64,000 nucleotides of DNA from Acidisoma cellulosilyticum (GCF_020621385.1 NZ_JAESVA010000003.1:682001-746000), one strand, 5' to 3'. Shown: positions 28,077-37,562, counted from the first letter of the stretch. The notes: generated from the letters alone by a model not told the origin. Numbers and translations: made by a program.

Positions 28077-28213
28077 GGACGGCTCCTGCTGATCAGCAGC
28101 GCTATCTGAATACCGATCGATGGCAAAATGCCATACTTTTTATGGTATTTCGCTGGCAACAGCCGTCCCCGTGCTTGTCACGCGGATGACGAAAGATAAT
28201 CAGACAGAAAAGT

Positions 28214-28783
28214 TCAAAGCCCCAGCAGCTGGGCCGTCTCATGCAGCGGCAGGCCGACCACGCCGGAATAGCTGCCCGCGATATAGCGGATGAACCGCGC
28301 GGCCTTGCCTTGAATGGCATAGCCGCCGGCTTTGCCGCGCCATTCCCCGCTTGCGATATAGGCGTCGATGTCAGGCTTGGAGAGGCGAGCGAAGATCACC
28401 ACCGTCTCGACCAGCTTCTCCCGCAGCTTCCCGTCCTCGGCGAGAACGACCGCCGTCAGAACCCGATGCCGCCGGCCGGAGAGAAAACCCAGGCATTGCC
28501 TTGCCTGCTCTTCCGTTTCCGCTTTGGGCAGGATGCGGCGACCGACCGAAACCACGGTATCGGCAGCCAGGATCAGATTGTCGGGCAGAGATCCGGCAAC
28601 GGCGAGGGCCTTGGCCTGCGCGATGCGCTTGGCATAGACGCGCGGCAACTCGCCCCGAACCGGTGTCTCATCGACATCGGGGGTGCGAATAAGATCAGGC
28701 GTCAGACCAAGCTGGGCAAGGAGTTCAAGGCGGCGGGGACTGGCAGAGGCCAGAACCAGGCCGCGATTAGCCGAGGTTCTTAT
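28214..28783 (-). CDS. maf: Maf-family nucleotide pyrophosphatase, start codon unclear
   Basis: This Maf/Ham1-like nucleoside triphosphate pyrophosphatase is expected to hydrolyse non-canonical or excess dNTP/UTP. The diagnostic [14 protein letters not shown] is encoded at about 28759-28716, and ILAADTVV plus [11 protein letters not shown] are present downstream. The frame upstream of this motif has no ATG, GTG or TTG. Candidates are ATA at 28783 (overlapping the infA stop) or CTG at 28759. The first normal start (TTG, 28648) would delete the conserved motif. Either a rare start is used, the start codon mutated, or there is a base error. It lies directly after infA. Confidence 0.8.
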   Translation of the reverse strand: MRTSANRGLVLASASPRRLELLAQLGLTPDLIRTPDVDETPVRGELPRVYAKRIAQAKALAVAGSLPDNLILAADTVVSVGRRILPKAETEEQARQCLGFLSGRRHRVLTAVVLAEDGKLREKLVETVVIFARLSKPDIDAYIASGEWRGKAGGYAIQGKAARFIRYIAGSYSGVVGLPLHETAQLLGL

Positions 28784-29001
28784 TACTTGAACCGGAAGGT
28801 GATGCGACCCTTGGTGAGGTCGTAAGGCGTCATTTCAACATTGACGCGATCGCCGGCGAGCACGCGGATACGGTTCTTACGCATCTTGCCGCTGGTATGA
28901 GCCAGAATCACGTGGTCATTGTCGAGTTTCACGCGGAACATGGCGTTGGGCAGAAGCTCCGCAACCATACCGCTGAACTCGATCATGTCCTCTTTTGACA
29001 T
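28783..29001 (-). CDS. infA: Translation initiation factor IF-1
   Basis: This 72-aa protein of exact family length begins [22 protein letters not shown] and ends [10 protein letters not shown] single OB-fold domain occupies the ribosomal A site during initiation. The stop codon touches the maf reading frame, forming an infA-maf pair common in alphaproteobacteria. Its 158-bp upstream region contains two tandem copies of GGACGCCCGGTCAG (29126-29153) near the atzF stop. Confidence 0.97.
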   Translation of the reverse strand: MSKEDMIEFSGMVAELLPNAMFRVKLDNDHVILAHTSGKMRKNRIRVLAGDRVNVEMTPYDLTKGRITFRFK

Positions 29002-29159
29002 AGATCGGTAATATTCCTCTTATTGTCGTCGGTACTGCCGTAAATGGCGCGCTGCCTCGTCCCGGTCAAGCTTTCAGTCAGTTTGACAGGACTTGGCGCT
29101 GGCAGGGCTGTCACTCGGCCTTTGCAGGACGCCCGGTCAGGGACGCCCGGTCAGGGCTG

Positions 29160-30974
29160 CTATGTCGCGAGCGATTGCAGATAGGCGGGCCAGTGGCCGA
29201 AGGCACTGACATCGGCGGCGCCGTCGGTCAGAACGCCGCCTTCGCAGATGAAGCCGAGCGACGACTGCCCTTCCGCCAGACGCACCGTGCCGAGTCCGAG
29301 GGGCGGCGTGATGGTCGCCAGGAAGGCAGCGAGCGACGCGCTGGGCAAGGACCAGATTTCACCCTCGATCACCTGCCCCGCGTCGCCGATATCGATCAGA
29401 CCGGGGCGCAGAATCCGGCCCGGGATCGCCACCATGCGGTAGCGATCGGCGGTGCGGCAGGTCCGCTGAAACTTGCCCCCGAACCCGCGTAGCTGGGGGT
29501 TGAGCGGCTGGCCGGTCAGATGCGCGCCGAAGACCGCGATCTCGATCTCCGGCTGGCTGATGACGGCCGGAACAGCGGTCGTCTCCGGCTGCGGAAAGCC
29601 GGTGGCACCCATGGTCCCGCACATGGCCCGGTGCAGGCTGTGCGCCACGGCAGCGAGCTTCGCGTCATGCCAGGCTGGGCCGATCAGCGTCACGCCGGCC
29701 GGAAACCCGTTCGGCTTGAAGCCGCTGGGCACCGCGATCGCCGAGAGGTCGAGCAGGTTGGTGAAGTTGGTGTAATAGCCGAGGTCGGTATTGCGGGCGA
29801 CGGGGGCTGCCTCCAGATCGGCGAGGCTGAAAGCCGTGCCGGTGGTCGGCACGAGAAGAAAGTCCGCCGTCTGCCACAGCGGTGCGATGACCTGCCGCAA
29901 CTCCTGCAACCGGTATTGCGCCTGGAAAATCTCGACCGCCGTGGGCTTCAGCCCGACTTCGACGATCTGCCGTGTGACCGGGTGCAGCACATCGGGTTCC
30001 ACTGCCAGCAGCGGGCCGACGGCGGCCGTGCGCTCGGCCGTCCAGGGACCGTAGAGAAGGTTAGCCGTCTCCACCCAAGGCGCGAAATCGATCTCCATGC
30101 GCGTCCCGCCAAGGGCTTCCGCACGGGCGACGGCTTCGGCGAAGAGCGCTCGGGCCGCTTCGTCACCGAAAAATTCCAGCTCGGCCTGATGCGGCACGGC
30201 GAAGGTGAAGGTGCCGGGGGCGGCCCGCAGCGTCGCGGAGAAGCCGGCTGGCGCCGCCACCGAATAGGCGTCAGTCGCGTCGAACCCGCCCGCCACATCC
30301 AGCACCGCCAGCGCGTCCGGCACCGTCAGCGCGAAGATGGAGACGCAGTCGATCGACCGGCAGGCCGGCACCATGCCGCTATTGCTGATCAGTCCTCGCG
30401 TGGGTTTTACCCCGACGAGATTGTTGAAGGCCGCCGGCACCCGGCCGGACCCGGCCGTATCGGTGCCGAGCGCGAAGCTCACCAGCCCGCCGGCGACGGA
30501 AACGGCGGAGCCCGAGCTTGATCCGCCCGGCACCATTTTGGGGTCGAAGCTATTGCGGGGAATGCCGTAGGGCGAGCGGACACCGACCAGCCCGGTCGCG
30601 AACTGGTCCAGATTGGTCTTGCCGATGACGATGGCGCCGGCCGCAACCAGCTTGGCGACGACCGTCGCCGAGGCCGAGGGATGATATTCGAAGGCCGGGC
30701 AGGCGGCGGTCGTGGGCTGGCCCGCGACGTCGATATTGTCCTTGACCGAGAAGGGGATGCCGTAAAGCGGCAGCTTTGCGATCTCGTCCGCGCGCGCGGT
30801 CAGCGCCTCGGCCTCGGCCATCAGCACCTTGTCGGCGGGCCGGGAAATCCAAATCGCGGGATCGTCGATGGCAGCGATGCGCCGCAGAACTTCGGCCATA
30901 ACCTGCGCAGGCGTCAGGCTGCCGCTCAGATAAGCGGCACGCAGGCTGGCGATATCGAAGGAAAATTCAGACAT
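29160..30974 (-). CDS. atzF: Allophanate hydrolase (AtzF type)
   Basis: This 604-aa protein has nearly the exact length of AtzF, which hydrolyses allophanate (urea-1-carboxylate) to ammonia and CO2. The N-terminal amidase-signature domain (to about residue 440) has the Lys in FSVKDNID, cis-Ser in PGGSSSGSA and nucleophile in GTDTAGSGRVPA. The C-terminal domain with GAHLTGQPLNPQLRGFGG is the AtzF-specific part. The ATG at 30974 has GGGG upstream; a start 39 bp earlier is less likely. No urea carboxylase, biuret or cyanurate genes are in the window, so the allophanate source is unknown. A perfect inverted repeat covers the ribosome-binding site. Confidence 0.9.
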   Translation of the reverse strand: MSEFSFDIASLRAAYLSGSLTPAQVMAEVLRRIAAIDDPAIWISRPADKVLMAEAEALTARADEIAKLPLYGIPFSVKDNIDVAGQPTTAACPAFEYHPSASATVVAKLVAAGAIVIGKTNLDQFATGLVGVRSPYGIPRNSFDPKMVPGGSSSGSAVSVAGGLVSFALGTDTAGSGRVPAAFNNLVGVKPTRGLISNSGMVPACRSIDCVSIFALTVPDALAVLDVAGGFDATDAYSVAAPAGFSATLRAAPGTFTFAVPHQAELEFFGDEAARALFAEAVARAEALGGTRMEIDFAPWVETANLLYGPWTAERTAAVGPLLAVEPDVLHPVTRQIVEVGLKPTAVEIFQAQYRLQELRQVIAPLWQTADFLLVPTTGTAFSLADLEAAPVARNTDLGYYTNFTNLLDLSAIAVPSGFKPNGFPAGVTLIGPAWHDAKLAAVAHSLHRAMCGTMGATGFPQPETTAVPAVISQPEIEIAVFGAHLTGQPLNPQLRGFGGKFQRTCRTADRYRMVAIPGRILRPGLIDIGDAGQVIEGEIWSLPSASLAAFLATITPPLGLGTVRLAEGQSSLGFICEGGVLTDGAADVSAFGHWPAYLQSLAT

Positions 30975-30976
30975 AG

Positions 30977-31004
30977 TCGACCCCGATCGGATAATCGGGG
31001 TCGA
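30977..31004 (-). promoter_or_regulatory. Inverted repeat covering the atzF ribosome-binding site
   Basis: TCGACCCCGAT (30977-30987) and ATCGGGGTCGA (30994-31004) form an 11-bp perfect stem with a 6-nt loop, ending 2 bp before the atzF ATG. In the mRNA the GGGG of the Shine-Dalgarno site would be paired. It may block translation or be an operator. Confidence 0.45.
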
Positions 31005-31090
31005 TCCATTCAAGATCAGGGCCAGACGTCAAGATCAAGATCACCATCAAGATCTGGCCGGGCCTGAAATCAGTCGGATGCTGGCCGCGC

Positions 31091-31630
31091 TCAGCGCGGG
31101 GTCAGCACCATGACCATCTGACGGTTTTCCATCTTTGGCATCTGCTCGACCTTGCTTTCCTCGTCCATATCCCCGCGGATACGTTCGAGTACGCGCACGC
31201 CGATATCCTGATGCGCCATTTCACGACCACGGAACCGAAGGGTGACCTTCACCTTGTCGCCCTCCCCGATGAAGGACTTCATGGCGCGAAGCTTCACCTG
31301 GTAGTCGTTCTCGTCGATATTCGGCCGAACCTTGACCTCTTTGATCTCGACGACCTTCTGGCGCTTCTTGGCTTCGTTCTTCTTCTTTTGTTGTTCGTAT
31401 TTGAACTTGCCGAAATCCAGGATCTTCACGACCGGCGGTTCAGCGTTCGGGCTGATTTCCAGCAGGTCGAGACCAACCTGAAACGCGCGCTGCATGGCAT
31501 CGCGGGCGCTCATCACGCCGATCATCTCGCCGTCCTGGTCGATAAGGCGGACCTGAGCCGAGCGGATTTCTTCGTTCACACGCGGGCCGTCGTTGCGCGG
31601 CGGTGTGGGCGCTTGGGGTGGCCTAGGGAT
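31091..31630 (-). CDS. infC: Translation initiation factor IF-3, AUC start
   Basis: This 179-aa protein is the usual IF-3 length. The N-domain starts [17 protein letters not shown]; a lysine-rich linker (about 78-95) leads to the C-domain with [17 protein letters not shown]. The start is set at ATC 31630, because AGGAG lies 6 nt upstream (31641-31637) and the in-frame ATG/GTG/TTG codons upstream have no such site and would add 27 residues of non-family sequence. infC is known to use rare AUU/AUC starts for self-repression by IF-3. It lies downstream of thrS on the same strand, separated by a strong hairpin. Confidence 0.93.
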   Translation of the reverse strand: MPRPPQAPTPPRNDGPRVNEEIRSAQVRLIDQDGEMIGVMSARDAMQRAFQVGLDLLEISPNAEPPVVKILDFGKFKYEQQKKKNEAKKRQKVVEIKEVKVRPNIDENDYQVKLRAMKSFIGEGDKVKVTLRFRGREMAHQDIGVRVLERIRGDMDEESKVEQMPKMENRQMVMVLTPR

Positions 31631-31741
31631 GGAGCTCTCCTGTCGATGTGTAGGACGTGTCGGCAATGTTGATAGGGTGGAACGGATAGCGCTCCGCACG
31701 GCGGGATGCAATCACATCCACCCAGACGCGGCATATATCAA

Positions 31742-31778
31742 TGATCACGGCGCCTCTTCGCAAGAGGCGCCGTGATCA
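31742..31778 (-). terminator. Strong hairpin between thrS and infC
   Basis: A perfect 17-bp stem, TGATCACGGCGCCTCTT (31742-31758) with AAGAGGCGCCGTGATCA (31762-31778), has a CGC loop. It lies 31 bp after the thrS stop. The minus-strand sequence after it (TTGATATATG) is AT-rich but not a clean T-run. It is a probable terminator for thrS, or a processing site before infC. Confidence 0.65.
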
Positions 31779-31808
31779 AGCCAGCTTTGTCCAGATCTGG
31801 GTCGGGGG

Positions 31809-33755
31809 TTATGCGGCCTTAGGCGCGACGGTGCGCAGGTCCGGCGGCAGAGCCTCGGTACCCAGCAGGTCGACCGCCTCCATCAGGCCCATTACCGCCT
31901 GTTTGTCGTCACCCAGGCGGCGCAGGCTGACCTGTTCCAGCTCCGCCTCGCGGCGGCCGACGACGGCGATCACCGGCACATGCGCCAGGCTATGCTCGCG
32001 CACCTTGGCGTTGATCTTCTCATTGCGCAGGTCGGTCTGCACCGACAATCCGCGCGCCCGCAGCAGGGCGGCGACTTCCTCGGCATAGTCATTGGCGTCC
32101 GAGACGATCGGCGCGACCACAACCTGCACCGGCGCCAGCCAAAGCGGGAAGCGGCCGGCATATTGCTCGATCAGGATACCCAGGAAGCGTTCGAAACTGC
32201 CCAGGATGGCCCGGTGCAGCATGACAGGGCGGTGTTTCGCGCCGTCTTCGCCGATGAATTCGGCGTCCAGACGTTCCGGCAGGATATAGTCCACCTGCAG
32301 GGTGCCGCATTGCCAGTCCCGGCCGATGGCGTCGCGCAGCACGAATTCCAGCTTGGGGCCATAGAAGGCGCCTTCGCCGGGATTGTCCTCATAGGCGATG
32401 CCAGCCTCGCGGCAGGCTTCGTGCAGCGCCTTCTCGGCCCGGTCCCACTGGTCGTCGCTGCCGGCGCGCGAGTCCGGCCGGTCCGAGAATTTCACGCGGA
32501 ATTCCTCGAAGCCGAGGTCGCGGTAGATCGAGGACAGCAGCGTCACGAAGCGCACTGTCTCCGACCCGATCTGGTCTTCCGTGCAGAAAATATGCGCATC
32601 GTCCTGAGTGAAGGCGCGCACGCGCATGATGCCGTGCAGCGCGCCCGAGGGCTCGTAGCGGTGGCAGGCGCCGAACTCCGCCATGCGCATCGGCAGCTCG
32701 CGGTAAGACCGCAGGCCCTGGTTGAAGATCTGCACATGGCAGGGGCAATTCATCGGCTTCAGCGCCAGCGTGACGTCGGGCTCTTCATCCACCGTCGCCA
32801 CGAACATGTTCTGGCGATACTTCTCCCAATGGCCCGACCGCTCCCACAGGACACGATCGACCAACTGCGGCGTCTTCACCTCGGCATAGCCGTTCGCGTC
32901 CAGGCGGCGGCGCATATAGTCTTCCAGCGTCCGATACAGGCGCCAGCCCTTGGAATGCCAGAAGACGGAGCCCTGGGCCTCGGATTGCATATGGAAAAGG
33001 TCCATGGCGCGGCCGATGCGGCGATGGTCCCGACGCTCCGCCTCTTCCAGCATCTTCAGATAGGCGTCGAGCTCTTTCTGGTCGCGCCAGGCGGTGCCGT
33101 AGATACGGCTGAGCATGGCGTTGCGATGATCGCCGCGCCAATAGGCACCGGCCACCTTGGTCAGCTTGAAGGCGGTGCCGACATCGCCGGTGCCGCGCAT
33201 ATGCGGGCCTCGGCAAAGGTCGATCCAGTCGCCCTGCTTGTAGAAGGTGATGGTCTCCGTCACCGGCAGGTCCTGGATCAGCTCGGCCTTGTAGCGCTCG
33301 CCCTTCTCCCGGAAGAAGGCGATGGCGTCGTCCCGGTCCCAAACTTCGCGGGTAAAGGGCGCGTTGGCGGCAATGATTTCCTTCATCTTCGCTTCGATCT
33401 TGGGCAGATCTTCCAGCGTGAAGGGCTCGTTGCGGGCGAAATCGTAATAGAAGCCGTTTTCGATGGACGGGCCGATCGTCACCTGCGTGCCGGGATAAAG
33501 CGCCTGCACGGCCTCGGCCAGGACATGCGCCGTATCGTGGCGGATCATCTCCAGCGCTTCGGGGTCGCGGCGGGTGATGAAGGCGAGGTTCACATCGGAA
33601 TCGATTTCGCGCGCCAGATCCAGGATCTTGCCGTCGACGCGCATGGCAAGCGCCGCGCGGGCCAGACCGGGTCCGATATCAGCCGCCACCGTAGTGCCGG
33701 TGACGGGACCCGCGAAGTGTCGCACGGAGCCGTCAGGCAGGGTGATGGCGGGCAT
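31809..33755 (-). CDS. thrS: Threonyl-tRNA synthetase
   Basis: This 648-aa class II aminoacyl-tRNA synthetase contains a TGS domain (about 1-60, [13 protein letters not shown]), an editing domain with [10 protein letters not shown] and a cysteine/histidine set, a catalytic core with zinc-binding LKPMNCPCH and a C-terminal anticodon-binding domain ([12 protein letters not shown]). The ATG at 33755 with GGAAGA upstream is the true start; a longer frame to 33893 overlaps the end of purK. The thrS-infC order on one strand matches many bacteria. Confidence 0.97.
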   Translation of the reverse strand: MPAITLPDGSVRHFAGPVTGTTVAADIGPGLARAALAMRVDGKILDLAREIDSDVNLAFITRRDPEALEMIRHDTAHVLAEAVQALYPGTQVTIGPSIENGFYYDFARNEPFTLEDLPKIEAKMKEIIAANAPFTREVWDRDDAIAFFREKGERYKAELIQDLPVTETITFYKQGDWIDLCRGPHMRGTGDVGTAFKLTKVAGAYWRGDHRNAMLSRIYGTAWRDQKELDAYLKMLEEAERRDHRRIGRAMDLFHMQSEAQGSVFWHSKGWRLYRTLEDYMRRRLDANGYAEVKTPQLVDRVLWERSGHWEKYRQNMFVATVDEEPDVTLALKPMNCPCHVQIFNQGLRSYRELPMRMAEFGACHRYEPSGALHGIMRVRAFTQDDAHIFCTEDQIGSETVRFVTLLSSIYRDLGFEEFRVKFSDRPDSRAGSDDQWDRAEKALHEACREAGIAYEDNPGEGAFYGPKLEFVLRDAIGRDWQCGTLQVDYILPERLDAEFIGEDGAKHRPVMLHRAILGSFERFLGILIEQYAGRFPLWLAPVQVVVAPIVSDANDYAEEVAALLRARGLSVQTDLRNEKINAKVREHSLAHVPVIAVVGRREAELEQVSLRRLGDDKQAVMGLMEAVDLLGTEALPPDLRTVAPKAA

Positions 33756-33837
33756 GGCAAATCTTCCGGTTAAAGGCCGCGAGTGATAGGGGCGCTTATC
33801 TAGGGTGCGAGCCAAGCGGCCGGCAACCCTCAGACGC

Positions 33838-34986
33838 TCAGTCCTGCTGCGTGCTGACCTCGGCCAGGGGGCCCAGGGCCGCGTCGATGCCAAAGGGACC
33901 GGGCAGGCTGCCCTTCGGGAACAGCCGGTTCACATGGCCCATCTTGCGGCCGGCGCGGGCTTCCGCCTTGCCGTAATGATGCGGGATGAGGCCGTCGGCC
34001 GCGACGATCCGGGGCCAAAGCGCCATGTCGTCCGGCCCGATGAGGTTTTTCATCACGGCGTCCGAATGACGCCTCGCTTCCGGCAGAGGCAGGCCCGCGA
34101 CGGCGCGGATATGCAGCGCGAACTGGCTGGCCGGGCAGGCGTCCATCGTCCAATGGCCGGAATTATGCGGCCGTGGTGCTATCTCATTCACCCGCAGGCT
34201 GCCGTCACGGTCGACGAACATCTCGACCGCCAGCAATCCGACGAGGTCGAGCGCTTCCGCGACGCGCCGAGCCAATGCCTGGGCGCCGGCGGCCGCATCT
34301 TCGGTGATGCGGGCCGGGGCGAAGGTAAGATCGAGGATGCCGTTCTTGTGCTGGTTCTCGACCGTGTCGAAACTCGCCATTTGCCCATCGGCGCCGCGTG
34401 CCACGATGACGCTGACCTCGCAGGCGAAATTGACCAGGCCTTCCAGCACCAGCGGCTTCGGCTCCAGGTGATGGAACGCTGCCAACGCTTCCTCAGGCGT
34501 CGAGACGCGGGCTTGGCCGCGCCCGTCATAGCCGAGGCGGCTGGTCTTGAGGATCGCCGGCAGGCCGATGGCCGCGATGGCAGCCTCAAGGCTCGCCGCG
34601 TCCGTCACTTCAGCCCAAGGGGCGGTCGCGATGCCGGCCCCGTTCAGGAAGGTCTTCTCCTGCACCCGGTCCTGGCTGATGCCGAGGATCTTCGGAGACG
34701 GATGGACAGGCTTGAGGTCGGCGAGAAGAGAAAGCCCTTCGGCGCTGACATTCTCGAACTCGAAGGTCACGACATCGACGGCAGCCGCGAAGGCGCGCAG
34801 GGCGGCCGGATCGTCATAGCCGCCAAGGGTGATCCCGGCGGAGACCTGCGCCGCCGGGCCGTCGGCCTCCTGCGTCAGGATATGCGCGCGATAGCCGAGG
34901 CGGGCAGCCGCCATGGCCAGCATGCGGCCGAGCTGGCCGCCACCGACGATGCCGATGGTGCTTCCGGGCCGCAAAGTCAAAGTCAC
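33838..34986 (-). CDS. purK: 5-(carboxyamino)imidazole ribonucleotide synthase
   Basis: This 382-aa ATP-grasp enzyme converts AIR, bicarbonate and ATP to N5-CAIR in purine synthesis. The start [22 protein letters not shown] is diagnostic; later [19 protein letters not shown] contains metal-binding acidic residues. Its ATG overlaps the purE stop (ATGA), so the pair is translationally coupled and the two proteins act in successive steps. thrS follows 82 bp downstream on the same strand. Confidence 0.97.
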   Translation of the reverse strand: MTLTLRPGSTIGIVGGGQLGRMLAMAAARLGYRAHILTQEADGPAAQVSAGITLGGYDDPAALRAFAAAVDVVTFEFENVSAEGLSLLADLKPVHPSPKILGISQDRVQEKTFLNGAGIATAPWAEVTDAASLEAAIAAIGLPAILKTSRLGYDGRGQARVSTPEEALAAFHHLEPKPLVLEGLVNFACEVSVIVARGADGQMASFDTVENQHKNGILDLTFAPARITEDAAAGAQALARRVAEALDLVGLLAVEMFVDRDGSLRVNEIAPRPHNSGHWTMDACPASQFALHIRAVAGLPLPEARRHSDAVMKNLIGPDDMALWPRIVAADGLIPHHYGKAEARAGRKMGHVNRLFPKGSLPGPFGIDAALGPLAEVSTQQD

Positions 34987-35522
34987 GCCGCCGGCTCCTC
35001 GACCGGTTCCAGGGCCACGGCCGCACTTTGCGCGGCACGCCAGGATTCCAATGCGTCCGCCAGATGCGGATCGGACAGAGAGAGGATGGCGGCGGCGGTC
35101 AGGGCCGCGTTGATGGCACCGGCGCGACCGATGGCGAAGGTGCTGACCGGCACGCCGCCCGGCATCTGGACGATGGAGAGCAGGCTATCCATGCCCTTCA
35201 GCGCATGGCTTTCCACCGGCACGCCGAGTACGGGCAGAATGGTCCAGGCGGCGCACATGCCCGGCAGATGGGCCGCACCGCCGGCACCGGCGATAATGAC
35301 CTTCAACCCGCGTCCGCGCGCGGTCTTGGCGTAGTCCGCCAGCCGGTCCGGGGTGCGATGGGCCGAGACGATCCGCGTCTCGTAGGGAATGTGCAGCGCC
35401 GCCAGGGTCTCGGTCGTGTTGCGCATGGTCACCCAGTCGGACTGGCTACCCATGATCACGCCGACCAAAGGCGGCAGCTTCTCAGCCTCGTGGCTGGGAA
35501 AAGCGGGGGTGTGGAGCGTCAT
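34983..35522 (-). CDS. purE: N5-carboxyaminoimidazole ribonucleotide mutase
   Basis: This 179-aa protein rearranges N5-CAIR to CAIR. The family start [17 protein letters not shown] and the SAHRTPDRL and [11 protein letters not shown] motifs hold the active site residues (Ser, Asp, His). About 18 residues precede the core, and a proline/glutamate tail (VEEPAA) follows it. It lies 9 bp after a small YdcH-like gene and overlaps purK by 4 bp. Confidence 0.97.
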   Translation of the reverse strand: MTLHTPAFPSHEAEKLPPLVGVIMGSQSDWVTMRNTTETLAALHIPYETRIVSAHRTPDRLADYAKTARGRGLKVIIAGAGGAAHLPGMCAAWTILPVLGVPVESHALKGMDSLLSIVQMPGGVPVSTFAIGRAGAINAALTAAAILSLSDPHLADALESWRAAQSAAVALEPVEEPAA

Positions 35523-35531
35523 GATGATCCG

Positions 35532-35735
35532 TCACGCGATATTATCGGGGATGAGGCGGCTTTCCAGCCGCGCGATCTCATCCTTCAGGGAAAGCTTGCG
35601 CTTCTTGAGGCGCTGGACGTTGAGCAGATCCTGCGCCCCGATATCGGTCATCCGAATGATGACGGTATCCAGGTCGCGGTGCTCGCTCCGAAGCTCATGC
35701 AGGCGGCGCAGCACGGTGTCACGATCAGAGAGCAT
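35532..35735 (-). CDS. YdcH-family (DUF465) small coiled-coil protein
   Basis: This 67-aa basic/acidic alternating helical protein has the DUF465 pattern LRRLHELRSEHRDLDTVI at the front and RLKKRKLSLKDEIARLESR at the rear, which should form a helical hairpin. The function of the family is unknown. It is 9 bp upstream of purE on the same strand and probably heads a ydcH-purEK operon. A second DUF465 gene starts 186 bp away on the opposite strand. Confidence 0.85.
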   Translation of the reverse strand: MLSDRDTVLRRLHELRSEHRDLDTVIIRMTDIGAQDLLNVQRLKKRKLSLKDEIARLESRLIPDNIA

Positions 35736-35920
35736 GGAACCTGCTTAGCATGGGGTCTCGGTCGCTCATACCCTTCGCGGTTGCAGCGACGCAATCGCGA
35801 TATTGTGTGCGTTTCCGCTGGAATATGACAGTGCGATGGCAGTAGCGTTTGGGGGTCCGCCTGGTTCCATCCTGGATGGGCGGGCTTATGACCCTAAGTG
35901 CTTGTTAGAAGGGAGATCCC

Positions 35921-36097
35921 ATGTCTCTACAGGCCCGAATTGATACCCTCAAAGATCGTCATGCCAGCCTGGAAGCGCGCTTGGCATCCGAAGACAGACG
36001 ACCGGCTCCGGATAGCGAAACCATCGGTACGCTCAAACGCGAAAAACTTCGACTGAAGGAAGAAATGGCCAGGCTTTCCGCCAATAAAGGCCACTAG
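35921..36097 (+). CDS. YdcH-family (DUF465) small protein
   Basis: This is a 58-aa protein. GGGAGA (35911-35916) lies 4 nt before the ATG. The sequence MSLQARIDTLKDRHASLEAR and the C-terminal half TLKREKLRLKEEMARL match the DUF465 helical-hairpin pattern with HASLE in the usual place. It ends with a TAG followed 39 bp later by a good Rho-independent terminator (36136-36163), so it is a single-gene transcript. It is divergent from the other DUF465 gene; the function is unknown. Confidence 0.82.
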   Translation: MSLQARIDTLKDRHASLEARLASEDRRPAPDSETIGTLKREKLRLKEEMARLSANKGH

Positions 36098-36135
36098 TTC
36101 CGGGATCGGCACAATCCCCACACAGACATGAGACA

Positions 36136-36163
36136 GGGGTAGGCGCATCGCCTGCCCCTTTTT
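36136..36163 (+). terminator. Rho-independent terminator
   Basis: GGGGTAGGCG (36136-36145), loop CAT and CGCCTGCCCC (36149-36158) form a 10-bp stem with one G-U pair. It is followed by TTTTT (36159-36163). It ends the plus-strand DUF465 transcript. Confidence 0.85.
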
Positions 36164-36187
36164 CGTGTCAGGCCCTCGACGCGGCGA

Positions 36188-36769
36188 TCAGGCTGCGTCG
36201 TGTTCGGTCATCGGCGGCGGAGGCGGCGGCACCTGGCGGCCTTCCTTCAGCAGCCGGTCATTCGCCTGAGAGATGGCCTCGTTCAGATCGCTCTGCTTGC
36301 ACAGGCCCAGGATGACAGGGTCACGCGGCTTGATATTGGGGCTGTTCCAATGGCTGCGCTCCCGCACCTTCTGGATCGTCTCCTTGGTCGTGCCGAGGAG
36401 CTTCGACAGCTGCAGTTCCGACAATTGCGGATAGTTGCGCAGCAGGAAGGCGATGGCGTCCGGCCGGTCATTGCGCTTGGCGACCGGCGTATAGCGGCCG
36501 CCGCGTGTCTTCTTGGTGGCCGGCACGGCAGAGGCCAGGATGCGCAGACGTGCATTCGGGTCGGCCTCGCACCGGGTGATGTCGGCCGCCGTCACCTGGC
36601 TATTGGCAACCGGATCATAGCCCATGATGCCCTGGGCGACTTCACCATCGGCAATAGCCTGCACTTCCAGCGGATGCATGCCGCAGAAATCCGCGACCTG
36701 CTCGAAGGTCAGAGCGGTCTTGTCGATCAGCCAGACGGCAGTGGCTTTAGGCATCAAAGGAAGGGTCAT
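36188..36769 (-). CDS. trcR: DUF1013 transcriptional regulator TrcR
   Basis: This 193-aa protein of a family restricted to alphaproteobacteria was first described in Rickettsia as TrcR and is annotated as a cell-cycle regulator. The start TLPLMPKATAVWLIDKTALTFEQVADFCG is characteristic. A helix-turn-helix-like QLSELQLSKLLGTTKETIQKVRERSHWN lies at about 113-140. A proline-rich tail (PPPPPP) ends the protein. ATG 36769 is preferred over 36790 by family alignment. Target genes are unknown. Downstream is the convergent terminator of the DUF465 gene. Confidence 0.88.
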   Translation of the reverse strand: MTLPLMPKATAVWLIDKTALTFEQVADFCGMHPLEVQAIADGEVAQGIMGYDPVANSQVTAADITRCEADPNARLRILASAVPATKKTRGGRYTPVAKRNDRPDAIAFLLRNYPQLSELQLSKLLGTTKETIQKVRERSHWNSPNIKPRDPVILGLCKQSDLNEAISQANDRLLKEGRQVPPPPPPMTEHDAA

Positions 36770-36837
36770 TGTCGAAACACCTAGAATCACCCGCAGGGCG
36801 GATGTGAGGTAAGCGGTTCATGTCCGGATCAGCGCCG

Positions 36838-36866
36838 ATATGGACGTCCGCCCCTTCGCCGGTCAA
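36838..36866 (-). promoter_or_regulatory. Candidate promoter for trcR
   Basis: On the minus strand TTGACC (36866-36861) is followed after 17 bp by CCATAT (36843-36838). The gene starts about 60 bp further. The -35 is good. The -10 is weak by sigma-70 standards but similar to alphaproteobacterial boxes. Confidence 0.3.
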
Positions 36867-36953
36867 GTCGCGAAACTCTGTTATGATAGAGGGGCAGAGG
36901 CCACAAAACCGGATTTGCCCGGCTCGTTCCTCGGTCGGATTTATTCCGCAGGT

Positions 36954-37562
36954 CTAGCCACTGCCGCAGGCTGCCTTGTCCGAATACCAGTTTTCCACCT
37001 TGTATAGTTTGGGTTCGCTGACGAAGACCAGCATCCGGTAGCCATCGCGTGTGAAGGCGAGGTCCGGCGCCTCGCGCATGCCGATGCTGGCCAGCAGCAT
37101 GCCGGAGGCCGCATTCGTTTCGCGCGCGACGGCGATGACGCGGGCGATCCCGGCGCGTTCGTGGGCGAAATGCAGGGCGGCGATGGCGGCCTCCCGCGCC
37201 AGACCTTTACCGCGCGCCTCCGTCTCGAAGGCGAAGCGCAGCGCCATGCCACGGCCGTCAGGCCGCCGCATGATGCCGGCGATGCCGTGGAATTCGTCAC
37301 TCTCCCGGTCCCGCGCCGACCACATGCCGATGCCATGCGCGCCCCAGGCGCGGACATCGGCCGCCAATTCCTCGGTCGCCTGTTCATGGTTGCGCACGCC
37401 GCCCAGCATCATGGCGTATTCGCGCGGGTCCGCCTTCAGCGCGGCGATCTCGGCCGCGTCCCGGCCGGAGACGGGACGCATGATCAAACGCCCGGTGCGC
37501 AGGACCCAGGCAGGATTCCACCCCTCGGCGGCCGGAGGGGGAAGCGTCGATGGCTCGGTCAA
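36954..37562 (-). CDS. GNAT-family acetyltransferase (RimJ/RimL-like)
   Basis: This 202-aa protein has the Acetyltransf_3 pattern: LRTGRLIMRPVSGRDAAEIAAL at the start, a central FHGIAGIMRR strand and the acetyl-CoA loop EARGKGLAREAAIAALHFA (about 113-131), then NAASGMLLASIGM. Relatives acetylate ribosomal protein N-termini or small molecules; the target here is unknown. It lies 60 bp downstream of ettA on the same strand. Confidence 0.85.
   Translation of the reverse strand: MTEPSTLPPPAAEGWNPAWVLRTGRLIMRPVSGRDAAEIAALKADPREYAMMLGGVRNHEQATEELAADVRAWGAHGIGMWSARDRESDEFHGIAGIMRRPDGRGMALRFAFETEARGKGLAREAAIAALHFAHERAGIARVIAVARETNAASGMLLASIGMREAPDLAFTRDGYRMLVFVSEPKLYKVENWYSDKAACGSG

Noticed and set aside
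27813-28109. 98-codon plus-strand frame opposite the ribbon-helix-helix-like gene
   Set aside because: The minus strand matches a recognisable small-protein pattern; the plus frame does not.
29126-29153. Tandem GGACGCCCGGTCAG pair as an operator for infA
   Set aside because: Two adjacent copies at the atzF 3' end look like a simple duplication; no symmetry or promoter context supports a binding site.
36838-36900. Plus-strand promoter with TATGAT near 36883
   Set aside because: No plus-strand gene starts nearby and no proper -35 box is found at the right spacing.
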